From NCBI RefSeq assembly GCF_963676815.1, contig NZ_OY781365.1, positions 4,250,501-4,314,500 on the forward strand: DNA of 64,000 bases, given 5' to 3'. Under the pieces are notes generated by a model, which saw only the letters and a list, made by a program, of their open reading frames with translations, did no database searches and was not told the origin of the DNA. Made by a program: the position numbers and the translations under genes. Source of the stretch: an uncultured Draconibacterium sp. Lineage in GTDB: Bacteria; Bacteroidota; Bacteroidia; Bacteroidales; Prolixibacteraceae. Shown here piece after piece: positions 18,400 to 26,154 of this stretch (position 1 is the stretch's first letter; each line of letters opens with the position of its first letter).

Positions 18400-19501
18400 A
18401 ATAGCGTGTTTGGGGTGCAGATAACCCAGGCAGAATTCCCAAAGCACCCTTTTTATGCATTTGTCCCAAGCGCTTGGCGCTGCTTTCTTGTTCTTCTTCC
18501 AGTTCCTCATCCACATAGTCGTTCACTATGCTCCACTCGTTGTTTTCGTACTTGTACTGGATATTTCCGTTACAGGTATAATGCCAGCTATCAGGATGCT
18601 GGTCATTTTCACCTACTCCTCTATTATCCCGAAACCATTTGTGGTACCATTTGTAGGCTGCGTAATGCGGTGGATCATCACGTTTTTTATCACGTGTAGG
18701 AAATTCCATCCCTGCAGAAATGATCAGTTCTTTCGGCTCTATATAATCCATTGCTTCATAATTGTCCGGTTCGGGGTCAGCATCGCGAACTGTTTCACGG
18801 TCTTTTCCAAAAAAACTGTACGATCCGTGATGCGAAACCAGACAGTGATCCGATTTTGCAGCTTCTGAATTATCCTGAAGACATTCAGGAATGACTTTAT
18901 CCTGCCAGTATTTGCTGCTCGAATCTCCGCAAAACAACATTCCGTTCAAATCTTCAAAATCCAGTCTAAATACCAGAGAAAGGTCATTCACATCATATTC
19001 AGTTGTTTCGTCATCACCCTCAAACGGACTCAGTTGGAATAAATTTAAATTGTCAGGATAATCAACACCATCCAGGATTACATCTTCTTCATCGCCGTTC
19101 TTTGGTGCATACACCAAATCTCCAAATTCAGCGTCTGACAGTGCCTCTCTTCGATCAATTTCTTCCTGAAATTTTTCGTAATCGTCCGAGTATGTCGAAT
19201 CACAGTCCTTTGTGCTCTTTGTGCGATCATAACCCTGGTGAATAATTTTCCCGATAACCAAATCACCTGAGTCCATTTTCTCCTTGAAAGTTGAAAAACC
19301 ACCACAGTGGTCCTTATCGTTATGGGTAACTACCAAAATATCAATACAGTCCTTTCCGTCTTTCTCTCTGAAATGTGGAGATACAATTTCATAAGATTCT
19401 TTCTCCTCTGTTGATGCAATGTCAATTGCCATTACAAAATCGTCATCCTTTAAAACACAACAATTGCCTTTTCCCACATTAAAATGAATAATTTCTTTCA
19501 T
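18386..19501 (-). CDS. ComEC-type metallo-beta-lactamase-fold hydrolase
   Basis: The 371-residue protein has an MBL fold of the ComEC/Rec2 C-terminal type. It begins HFNVGKGNCCVL (compare DVGQGD), has AIDIAS, the metal motif VVTHNDKDHCGGF (H60, D62, D64, H65), FCGDSSSKYW (D193) and VSHHGS (H224/H225). There are no membrane segments, so it is a soluble hydrolase, probably of nucleic acid or nucleotide substrates. It heads a three-gene minus-strand operon with the E2-like and patatin genes and takes the place that a CD-NTase holds in short type II CBASS. A hairpin followed by T residues lies 30-50 bp before its start. Its C-terminal tail (from about residue 335) is acidic then basic and of low complexity. 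Confidence 0.82.
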   Translation of the reverse strand: MKEIIHFNVGKGNCCVLKDDDFVMAIDIASTEEKESYEIVSPHFREKDGKDCIDILVVTHNDKDHCGGFSTFKEKMDSGDLVIGKIIHQGYDRTKSTKDCDSTYSDDYEKFQEEIDRREALSDAEFGDLVYAPKNGDEEDVILDGVDYPDNLNLFQLSPFEGDDETTEYDVNDLSLVFRLDFEDLNGMLFCGDSSSKYWQDKVIPECLQDNSEAAKSDHCLVSHHGSYSFFGKDRETVRDADPEPDNYEAMDYIEPKELIISAGMEFPTRDKKRDDPPHYAAYKWYHKWFRDNRGVGENDQHPDSWHYTCNGNIQYKYENNEWSIVNDYVDEELEEEQESSAKRLGQMHKKGALGILPGLSAPQTRYYGSK

Positions 19502-19530
19502 TTCGTTACAACTTTTTAAAATTAAAAACC

Positions 19531-19727
19531 CGCCTTATCTTCCCTAAGGCACTATTTTTATCACTTTGAACAAAAAGGCTTGAAATGCGTACTTAGAATA
19601 AAATACTATATTTGGCAATTCAAGCCAAAGAATAAAGAGGAGGGCAACCTCCCGAATTTTGCGATGCAATACAAAAAATTCTACGGTATTTTAATCAGTC
19701 GTTCTCGACCAACGACTGATTTTTTTT
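19531..19727 (+). ncRNA. Candidate structured RNA between MBL and RloB genes
   Basis: The 238-bp gap holds four hairpins: GCCTTA/TAAGGC (19532-19550), GGCTTGAA/TTCAAGCC (about 19570-19626), GGAGG/CCTCC (about 19640-19653) and AATCAGTCGTT/AACGACTGATT (19693-19721). The last is directly followed by eight T on the plus strand, a textbook terminator, yet no plus-strand gene precedes it. This points to a short plus-strand transcript. Alternatively the first hairpin is a minus-strand terminator or attenuator before the MBL gene (GGGTTTTT follows it on that strand). Confidence 0.3.
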
Positions 19728-19728
19728 A
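19693..19728 (+). terminator. Perfect intrinsic terminator on plus strand
   Basis: An 11-bp perfect stem with loop CTCGACC is followed by eight T. It lies 12 bp past the end of RloB, but on the strand opposite to that gene. On the minus strand the hairpin is followed by AAAATACC, so it does not look like a terminator for RloB. Confidence 0.7.
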
Positions 19729-19739
19729 CCTAAACAAAT

Positions 19740-20369
19740 TTAATCCACCCTGGCTAATCTTTCTTTTTTTTCATTTTCAAATTTCTCAATCCCTTCATGC
19801 ACTCTCGTAAAAGGAAAGTGCCTTCCAACATCGTCAGTTTCTTTCTGACGCAAAACATTGCGAGCATTGGTTATGGCTTTTTCAAGCTGGCCATTACCGC
19901 TCAAGTCCTCTACCCATTTTCGGTTCTCCAGAAAATCTTTCGATTTCGAAAAATCCGGAATATATTTCTTCAGCAATTCTGCTGCTTCATCTGCATTCTT
20001 AAATTCTCTTGTCGTTAGTTGATAATGAAGCAGAAACCAAAACTCAATACTAGGCATGCTTTCACAAATCAAAACTTCATCATTTTTTTCATACTTTTTT
20101 ACCAGGTCATTAAACGTTTTTTGTTTAACTTGGCTAACTACAGTATCATAGTCGGTAATGTATACAATGAGGTCACATCCGCCCGACAACAATTCATCTA
20201 TCTTTTTCTCAGCTGTATCATGTGTAATATTGTCAAACAGCGAAGGATAAACGGAATATCTATAGTCCCGTATTGCTTTTAAGTGTTTGAGGTAAGCTTG
20301 CTCTGTTCTTCCATCCCCCAAAACTGCAAAACTAGTTCGTAATCGTATGTTTTTCTTTTTTCTCGCCAT
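19740..20369 (-). CDS. rloB: RloB-family protein
   Basis: The 209-residue RloB-like protein has the family opening FAVLGDGRTEQAYLKHL (E23 in the position of the Toprim Glu) and VYITDYDTV (D73, D75), a Toprim-like metal site, so nuclease activity is likely. A basic C-terminus follows. It lies 6 bp after the AAA ATPase gene on the same strand. The ATPase-RloB pair corresponds to the RloA/RloB or AbiL-type abortive-infection arrangement, where the ATPase controls the nuclease-like partner. It is full length. Confidence 0.85.
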   Translation of the reverse strand: MARKKKNIRLRTSFAVLGDGRTEQAYLKHLKAIRDYRYSVYPSLFDNITHDTAEKKIDELLSGGCDLIVYITDYDTVVSQVKQKTFNDLVKKYEKNDEVLICESMPSIEFWFLLHYQLTTREFKNADEAAELLKKYIPDFSKSKDFLENRKWVEDLSGNGQLEKAITNARNVLRQKETDDVGRHFPFTRVHEGIEKFENEKKERLARVD

Positions 20370-20375
20370 ATTACA

Positions 20376-21656
20376 TTATTCGTCAATGACCGGAATCGCT
20401 CCAAATTTTCCCTGCTTGTAGGCATTATAAAACGATAACTCTTTCCTGAAATTAAAATCTGCCATGGAATATAAATCTGATGACCCATTACTTTTTTTCT
20501 CCATAAACCAGATTGCATCCTTACGTAATATATCTTTCTCCATCAACAAAGAAAGGTTGTGCGTTGTGAAAAGCAATTGTGCTTGGTTCGAGTGTTTTAA
20601 AAACTCACGTAAGAAGTGCATTACCAACAGCGGATGCAAGGCAGAGCCTATTTCATCAATGGGTAAAAATCCTTTTTTTTCTATCGTATTATAAAAAGGT
20701 GCAGTTAATCCATAATAACGCATTGTCCCCTGTGATTGCAGTTTCTCAGGTAAAATGTAAATTTCTTTTTTATCTCCATCGACAATAGTATGCTCGAATA
20801 CAGTGGTTTGAATATGAATATTCTTTTCATTTGATATCCTGATTTTTTCTTCTTCTGGAATAGGTGATTTTTTGAAAAGTTCAATTAAATCATCCGGAAT
20901 CTTTTTTATTTCTTCTTCGAAGAGAATATCAGATATATTAAAATCAGCTTTTTTTATAAATTCGATAGCCCATTTTTTTAATTGGTCATTTCCTTCAATG
21001 TGCCTGTCGGAATAGCCCGTTAGCTCTGTATATGGATCGATAACATCCATATACTGGTTATCAAACCACAGTTTAACTGCTTCCAATTCCGGAAAAACCA
21101 GATTAAGCTGGGCAAAGGCAGCAAACACAGATGTGTTAGTTAATGTTTTTAGTAGTATTTGTTCTTTTGCTGTACTTGATATTTTAACCCTAGATCCAAA
21201 ATTGATTTTAGAAGTCTGAGTTTTGTTATGGAGATAGCGGTCAAATACCACAGCAGGTTGTGTTCCTGGATAAAAATGAAGGGTCTCCTGCAATACCTTA
21301 TCTTCATTTAACAAAAGGTAATATCGATATTTTTTAGAATCGATATAAAATGTCAATTCAAAACTACCTGAATCTTCAGTACCGTTATTGAATTTAAACG
21401 GGATAAAATTAGTACTCTCATCTTTTTGCGATGGTAGATTATTGATAAAGTCTTTTATAAAATTGAACGCTTTAAGAAGATTACTTTTCCCTGAAGCATT
21501 AGCACCGTAAACCATCGCCATTTTTAATAATCGTACACCAGGTGCAACTTCGGTAACATAATAATCTTCCAGTGTATCATCAGCAGTCGCTTCGAAGCTG
21601 AAAACAACCTCATCTTTAAACGACAAATAATTTTGTATTTTCAATTCAAGTATCAT
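20376..21656 (-). CDS. AAA/ABC-type ATPase of the RloA/AbiLi kind
   Basis: This 426-residue SMC/ABC-like ATPase has Walker A GANASGKS (51-58), an ABC signature-like SQGTMRYYGL (about 308-317), Walker B FLPIDEIGSALHP (D334, E335) and an H-loop TTHN (H366). The N-terminal LKIQNYLSFKDEVVFSF is the usual opening of AAA15-type ATPases of defence pairs. It heads a two-gene operon with RloB (6-bp gap) and is expected to sense an invading phage product and license the partner. The long upstream region (21657-22047) shows no gene. Confidence 0.87.
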   Translation of the reverse strand: MILELKIQNYLSFKDEVVFSFEATADDTLEDYYVTEVAPGVRLLKMAMVYGANASGKSNLLKAFNFIKDFINNLPSQKDESTNFIPFKFNNGTEDSGSFELTFYIDSKKYRYYLLLNEDKVLQETLHFYPGTQPAVVFDRYLHNKTQTSKINFGSRVKISSTAKEQILLKTLTNTSVFAAFAQLNLVFPELEAVKLWFDNQYMDVIDPYTELTGYSDRHIEGNDQLKKWAIEFIKKADFNISDILFEEEIKKIPDDLIELFKKSPIPEEEKIRISNEKNIHIQTTVFEHTIVDGDKKEIYILPEKLQSQGTMRYYGLTAPFYNTIEKKGFLPIDEIGSALHPLLVMHFLREFLKHSNQAQLLFTTHNLSLLMEKDILRKDAIWFMEKKSNGSSDLYSMADFNFRKELSFYNAYKQGKFGAIPVIDE

Positions 21657-22047
21657 CTCTATTTGAATTAATTGAATATTTTCTACAAAAATACAAAATA
21701 AAAAAGACTACCACAATCTCTTTTTGATAATAATGTAATTAATGTGCAATATTTACACACAGAAATAAAGACTCGCAATTTGTGTTCTTCCAAAATGCCC
21801 TCGATGCTATACAACTTTCAAAAATATTTTAAAGAGGATAAGTTTAAAACGGCAAATTGGATTATACATTACCTTGCACCAAAACGATATAGAAATAGCT
21901 ATTCTTTTTCTAGCTAATGTTGCCCACAACAACACTTGCTAAAGACTTACACAATTTCTTTCGTGTTGCCTCTCATTCTCACTTAACAACTAAGCAGAAG
22001 CATTTCATGTTATTAGGCGGAGAATTTTATTTGCTGTTTATCCTTTC
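21657..22047. other. Intergenic, 391 bp, no feature seen
   Basis: AT-rich DNA between the ATPase start and the XRE gene end. It presumably holds the promoter of the ATPase-RloB operon. No credible open frame or strong hairpin is seen. Confidence 0.4.
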
Positions 22048-22278
22048 TCACAAAATTGGAGTATCCGGCCAAAAGTCCTTAGGAGAACAAGCAAAAACTT
22101 TGGCGATTTCATTCAGATGGTTAATATTATATTTGGCCCTTCGTTTTGAAGATTCTACATGAGATACAAAGCTACTACTCATGCCTATTTTTTGAGATAA
22201 GGCCATCTGTGACAGACCACTACTGATCCTCATTTCCCGAATCTTATCAATTATATATTTTTCAATCTCAGTTGCCAA
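22048..22278 (-). CDS. XRE-family helix-turn-helix regulator
   Basis: The 76-residue Cro/CI-type protein has the core IREMRISSGLSQMALSQKIG followed by SSSFVSHVESSKRRAKYNIN, then LNEIAKVFACSPKDFWP. It is just the DNA-binding domain. It lies 391 bp upstream of the ATPase-RloB operon on the same strand and may repress it or itself. A 12-bp perfect palindrome 53 bp upstream of the start could be its operator. Confidence 0.87.
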   Translation of the reverse strand: MATEIEKYIIDKIREMRISSGLSQMALSQKIGMSSSFVSHVESSKRRAKYNINHLNEIAKVFACSPKDFWPDTPIL

Positions 22279-22330
22279 GGACGATATTATTTTATCTACA
22301 AATTGGGAGATTTTTTATTTTTTTATCAAC

Positions 22331-22342
22331 GGTACATGTACC
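22331..22342. promoter_or_regulatory. Palindrome GGTACATGTACC upstream of XRE gene
   Basis: This perfect 12-bp palindrome lies in AT-rich DNA, 53 bp before the XRE start codon (minus strand). It is of the size and place expected for an autoregulatory operator; the link is inference. Confidence 0.4.
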
Positions 22343-22428
22343 ATTAAAAAATTTTTATTAATTTAGCCTCGTAATCATAATTTTGCGATACTTTGTAAAT
22401 AAAATATAGAAGCTATTGCTTAGAATCT

Positions 22429-22534
22429 CGACTTGAAAACTGGTAATTTTACGGAACGAGATAATAAGTCAAGAGGCTCACGACCTAGGCGTGGGTTCTC
22501 TTATCGTTCCAAGGTATACCAGTACCTCAAGTCG
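22429..22534. other. 106-bp imperfect palindrome (structured RNA or recombination site)
   Basis: Nested arms pair over the whole length: CGACTTGA (22429) with TCAAGTCG (ends 22534), ACTGGTA (22439) with TACCAGT (ends 22523), GGAACGAGATAA (22453) with TTATCGTTCC (22501-22510, one bulge), AAGAG with CTCTT, and CTCACG with CGTGGG closing the loop ACCTAGG. It is the most strongly structured stretch in the 814-bp noncoding interval 22279-23092. No reverse transcriptase or integrase adjoins it, so retron or attC identity is not supported. A second hairpin, AAGCCCGCTACA with TGTAGCAGGCTT, follows at about 22691-22732. Confidence 0.5.
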
Positions 22535-23092
22535 GTAAGTTGAGTCCGCGCCCTTTTTTAAACCCAGGCGTTTTACAATTCGACCCAGCTTTCCGGCTTA
22601 CATCATGCTTACCTGTTAGTGTGATGCTACGTAAATATGTTTTCATTATAAACATCAACTGCCTATGGCAAAATAAACAGAGAACAATGTTAAGCCCGCT
22701 ACAACAGTTTGGCGACGTGTAGCAGGCTTGGATGTTAATTAATTCGATAATCATCAACTAACGTCGAAATTTATGAAAAACTTTCCACACAAGGAAAATT
22801 ATATTGCTGTGTGTCTGATTTTCCGGAAATGCTTTGAGCTTTTTGCGATTCCTCAAATAGCAATTAACAAGCCAGGGAAACGGCAAAAACTATTCAGTTT
22901 TGCATCTACACTTTTCTACATGCGTTTGGTATTTTTCTTTAGCCGGCACCATAGCCTGTACCAAAACAAAATTAAATCACCCGAGTGAGGAATGACTTCC
23001 TATAAATCGTGAAACACCAAACCTTCACGATCCACATACCCATCCTGGCATCTTAGGATTTAACCTTATTACCCAATATTAAAATAAATTTT

Positions 23093-26000
23093 ATGCAAAA
23101 TTTTAAAAGCTATTCCTCTGCATTATTACGTCCTGTGTCGCAAATACTAAACGGCATGGACAGAACGCTTAAGCTATTATTTATCTTTTGTATTCCCATT
23201 TTATTGTTCTCCGGCCACGCCTACGCGCAAAACATTAACGTTAGTGGTCGTGTAACTGATCAGAATAAACAGCCACTCCCCGGAGTAAACGTAGTATTAA
23301 AAGAATCACCGTCAATTGGTACGATTACCGAAGCCAACGGGCGTTATTTCCTTGAAAACGTGCCTTCAGGCGCAATACTCTCCTTTTCCTTTATCGGGTT
23401 CAAAACCTTAGAAATTCCTGTAAACGAACGTTCATTGGTGGATGTTCAGCTGCAGGAAGATATCACCACACTTTCGGAAGTAACTGTAAATGCAGGCTAT
23501 TACACCGTAAAAGATCAGGAGCGCACCGGAAGTATTGCCCGGGTACGATCAAAAGAACTGGAAAACCAGCCCGTAAGCAATGCATTATCTTCTGTACAGG
23601 GTCGGATGGCCGGTGTCAACATTACACAAAGCAGCGGAGTTCCCGGAGGCGGTTATAACATCCAAATCCGCGGCACGAACAGTCTTCGCCGCGATGGTAA
23701 TTACCCTCTGTATATTATCGATGGAGTACCGGCTACCCTTCAATCACCTTCAGCGCTTGGTGGCACCATTATTCCTTATGGAGAGATTGATCCGCTCAAT
23801 GCAATCAATCCCAACGACATTGAAAGCATAGAGATTTTAAAAGATGCCGATGCAACTGCTATTTATGGTTCACGTGGTGCCAACGGAGTAATTCTGGTTA
23901 CCACCAAAAAAGGGAAAACGGGCAGTAGAACCGCCTTAAGTATAAACAGCAGTTACGGAGTCAGCCAGATAGCACGAAAGATGAAATTAATGGACACTCC
24001 TCAATACCTGGAAATGCGTCGTCAGGCTTATGCCAACGACGGTACTACAGACTATCCGGCCAATGCCTACGACATAAACGGTACCTGGGATGAAAACCGA
24101 TATACCGACTTTCAGGAAGAGCTGATTGGCAACACTGCCACCAACTCTATGTTACAGTTTTCGTTAAATGGAGGCGGTAACAACAGTCGGTTTCTTATCA
24201 GTGGTAGTCACAATGAACAAACTTCTGTTTTCTCAGATGACTTCAAGTATAAAACTGATAATATTTCCGGGAATTTTAGCCACCATTCAAGCGATAACCG
24301 GTTTATGCTGAATGCTTCCGGTTTATTCTCAAACCAAAGCAACAACCTTATACAAACTGAAATCACCAGTCAGGCGTTACGACTGAGTCCTAATGCCCCG
24401 GCTTTATACCAGGAAGATGGCAGTTTGAACTGGGAGAACAATACCTTTAACAATCCTCTGGCAGCTTACGAAAGTACCTACTCCTATAAAAGCAAGACCT
24501 TTAATTCCGACTTAAACCTTCAGTATGAAGTGCTGCCCTCACTTTACATTAAAGCAAACGGAGGAATAAGCTACACCTCATTTGAAGAAATAATGCTGCG
24601 CCCCAATACCATGTATAATCCGGCTTACGGACTTACTCCCGATTTTTCTCAGGCTTTTAAAAACCTGAATCAAAATTTTTCATGGATTGTGGAGCCCCAG
24701 TTGAATTACCGGCATACATTTAATAACCATGATATAGATGTACTAGTGGGTGGAACGCTGCAACAAACACAGCGAACCAGTTTAAACATTATGGGCTATG
24801 GTTTTGAAAGTAATGCGTTGATCACCAACCTGGCAGCGGCTGCCAATGTTATGGTAACAGGCGATGATAAAACGGAATACCGTTATGCTGCGCTATTCGG
24901 ACGTATTAACTACAAGTATAAAGAACGATATATTTTAAACTTAACCGGTCGCAGGGATGGCTCCAGCCGTTTTGGTCCCGATCAGCGATTTGCCAGTTTT
25001 GGCGCCATCGGTGGTGCCTGGATCTTCTCCAAAGAATATTTCCTCGCCTCCAGTGGCTGGTTAAGTTTTGGAAAACTACGTGCCAGCTATGGAATTACCG
25101 GTAGCGACCTGATCGGAGACTATCAATTTCTGGATACCTACACCGTTAGTAATACGCTTTATGGAGGCAAGACCAGCCTCTATCCTTCCCGGCTCAATAA
25201 TCCATACTTTAGCTGGGAAAAAACCACCAAGCTTGAAGCTGCCATCGAATTAGGATTTCTAAAAGATCGCATACAATTCAGTACTGCCTGGTACCGTAAC
25301 CGCTCCGGCAATCAACTGGTTGGAATTCCTTTACCCGGCACCACAGGATTCAGCACTATACAAGCTAACCTGCCCGCTAAAGTAGAAAACAAAGGACTCG
25401 AATTTGAACTAAACACTACACCGGTTCAGACCGAGCATTTTAACTGGAATAGTAGTTTTAATATCAGCTTCCCCGACAATAAGCTGATTTCGTTCCCCGG
25501 ACTGGAAGGCTCAACATACTCCAACCAGTATGTAATTGGTTACCCGACATCGATAATTAAAGTATATAATTATGAAGGGATTGATCCTGAAACAGGGCTA
25601 TACCAATTTACGGACTACAATGATGATGGGAACATCACTTCTCCCGATGACAACCAGGTTATTGAAGACATTGCAGTTAAGTATTTTGGTGGATGGTCAA
25701 ACCAAATCTCCTACCGGCAATGGGAGTTCTCCTTTTTGTTCCAGTTTGTCAATCAGCGGCAAAAAAACTATATCAGCATGATGCCACGTCCGGGTAGCAT
25801 GTACAACCAGCCGGTTGAAGTTCTGGATGTCTGGTCGGAAGAAAATCCCGATGGAAAGTACATGCCTTATTCCTCTGGAACCAACTCTCAAATCAATCGC
25901 CTCCATGGCTATTTAAGTAACAGTAATGCAGCAGTGAGTGACGCTTCATTTATCCGACTAAAAAACATTCAACTTGCCTATCAGCTGCAGATTAATAAGT

Positions 26001-26143
26001 ATTTGCAGAGTGCCCGGTTTTATGTACAGGGGCAAAACCTGTTAACCATCAGCGACTATTTTGGTCTGGATCCGGAATTCTCTTTATCCGGCTATTTGCC
26101 TCCATTAAAAACATGGTCATTCGGAATTCAGCTTAACTTTTAA
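23093..26143 (+). CDS. SusC/RagA-family TonB-linked outer-membrane protein
   Basis: The 1016-residue protein is a TonB-dependent importer of the SusC class. A long N-terminus with a hydrophobic segment and cleavage after GHAYA leads into a CarboxypepD_reg-like domain (about 47-128, NVSGRVTDQNKQPLPGVNVV), a TonB box (TLSEVTVNAGYYTV), a plug with QGRMAGVNITQSSGVPGGGY and SIEILKDADATAIYGSRGAN, then the barrel ending in FGIQLNF. SusC proteins form a bed-bin complex with the SusD lipoprotein encoded 11 bp downstream. The next gene is an S9 peptidase and no glycosidase is present, so the cargo is more likely a peptide than a glycan (inference). Confidence 0.92.
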   Translation: MQNFKSYSSALLRPVSQILNGMDRTLKLLFIFCIPILLFSGHAYAQNINVSGRVTDQNKQPLPGVNVVLKESPSIGTITEANGRYFLENVPSGAILSFSFIGFKTLEIPVNERSLVDVQLQEDITTLSEVTVNAGYYTVKDQERTGSIARVRSKELENQPVSNALSSVQGRMAGVNITQSSGVPGGGYNIQIRGTNSLRRDGNYPLYIIDGVPATLQSPSALGGTIIPYGEIDPLNAINPNDIESIEILKDADATAIYGSRGANGVILVTTKKGKTGSRTALSINSSYGVSQIARKMKLMDTPQYLEMRRQAYANDGTTDYPANAYDINGTWDENRYTDFQEELIGNTATNSMLQFSLNGGGNNSRFLISGSHNEQTSVFSDDFKYKTDNISGNFSHHSSDNRFMLNASGLFSNQSNNLIQTEITSQALRLSPNAPALYQEDGSLNWENNTFNNPLAAYESTYSYKSKTFNSDLNLQYEVLPSLYIKANGGISYTSFEEIMLRPNTMYNPAYGLTPDFSQAFKNLNQNFSWIVEPQLNYRHTFNNHDIDVLVGGTLQQTQRTSLNIMGYGFESNALITNLAAAANVMVTGDDKTEYRYAALFGRINYKYKERYILNLTGRRDGSSRFGPDQRFASFGAIGGAWIFSKEYFLASSGWLSFGKLRASYGITGSDLIGDYQFLDTYTVSNTLYGGKTSLYPSRLNNPYFSWEKTTKLEAAIELGFLKDRIQFSTAWYRNRSGNQLVGIPLPGTTGFSTIQANLPAKVENKGLEFELNTTPVQTEHFNWNSSFNISFPDNKLISFPGLEGSTYSNQYVIGYPTSIIKVYNYEGIDPETGLYQFTDYNDDGNITSPDDNQVIEDIAVKYFGGWSNQISYRQWEFSFLFQFVNQRQKNYISMMPRPGSMYNQPVEVLDVWSEENPDGKYMPYSSGTNSQINRLHGYLSNSNAAVSDASFIRLKNIQLAYQLQINKYLQSARFYVQGQNLLTISDYFGLDPEFSLSGYLPPLKTWSFGIQLNF

Positions 26144-26154
26144 AAACGTATCCA

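Noticed and set aside
16683..19501. Classical CBASS operon
   Set aside because: There is no CD-NTase, E1/E2 fusion or JAB gene. Only the E2-like and patatin parts fit, so it was not called CBASS.
19580..19810. 76-codon frame on the plus strand
   Set aside because: It runs through the terminator hairpin and T run and into the 3' end of rloB. Not protein-like.
22429..22732. Retron RNA or integron attC site
   Set aside because: No reverse transcriptase or integron integrase lies in the window, and the paired RYYYAAC/GTTRRRY core boxes of attC sites are not both present.
22773..22988. 71-codon frame before SusC
   Set aside because: Weak composition, no recognised motif and no conservation signal; could not be supported.
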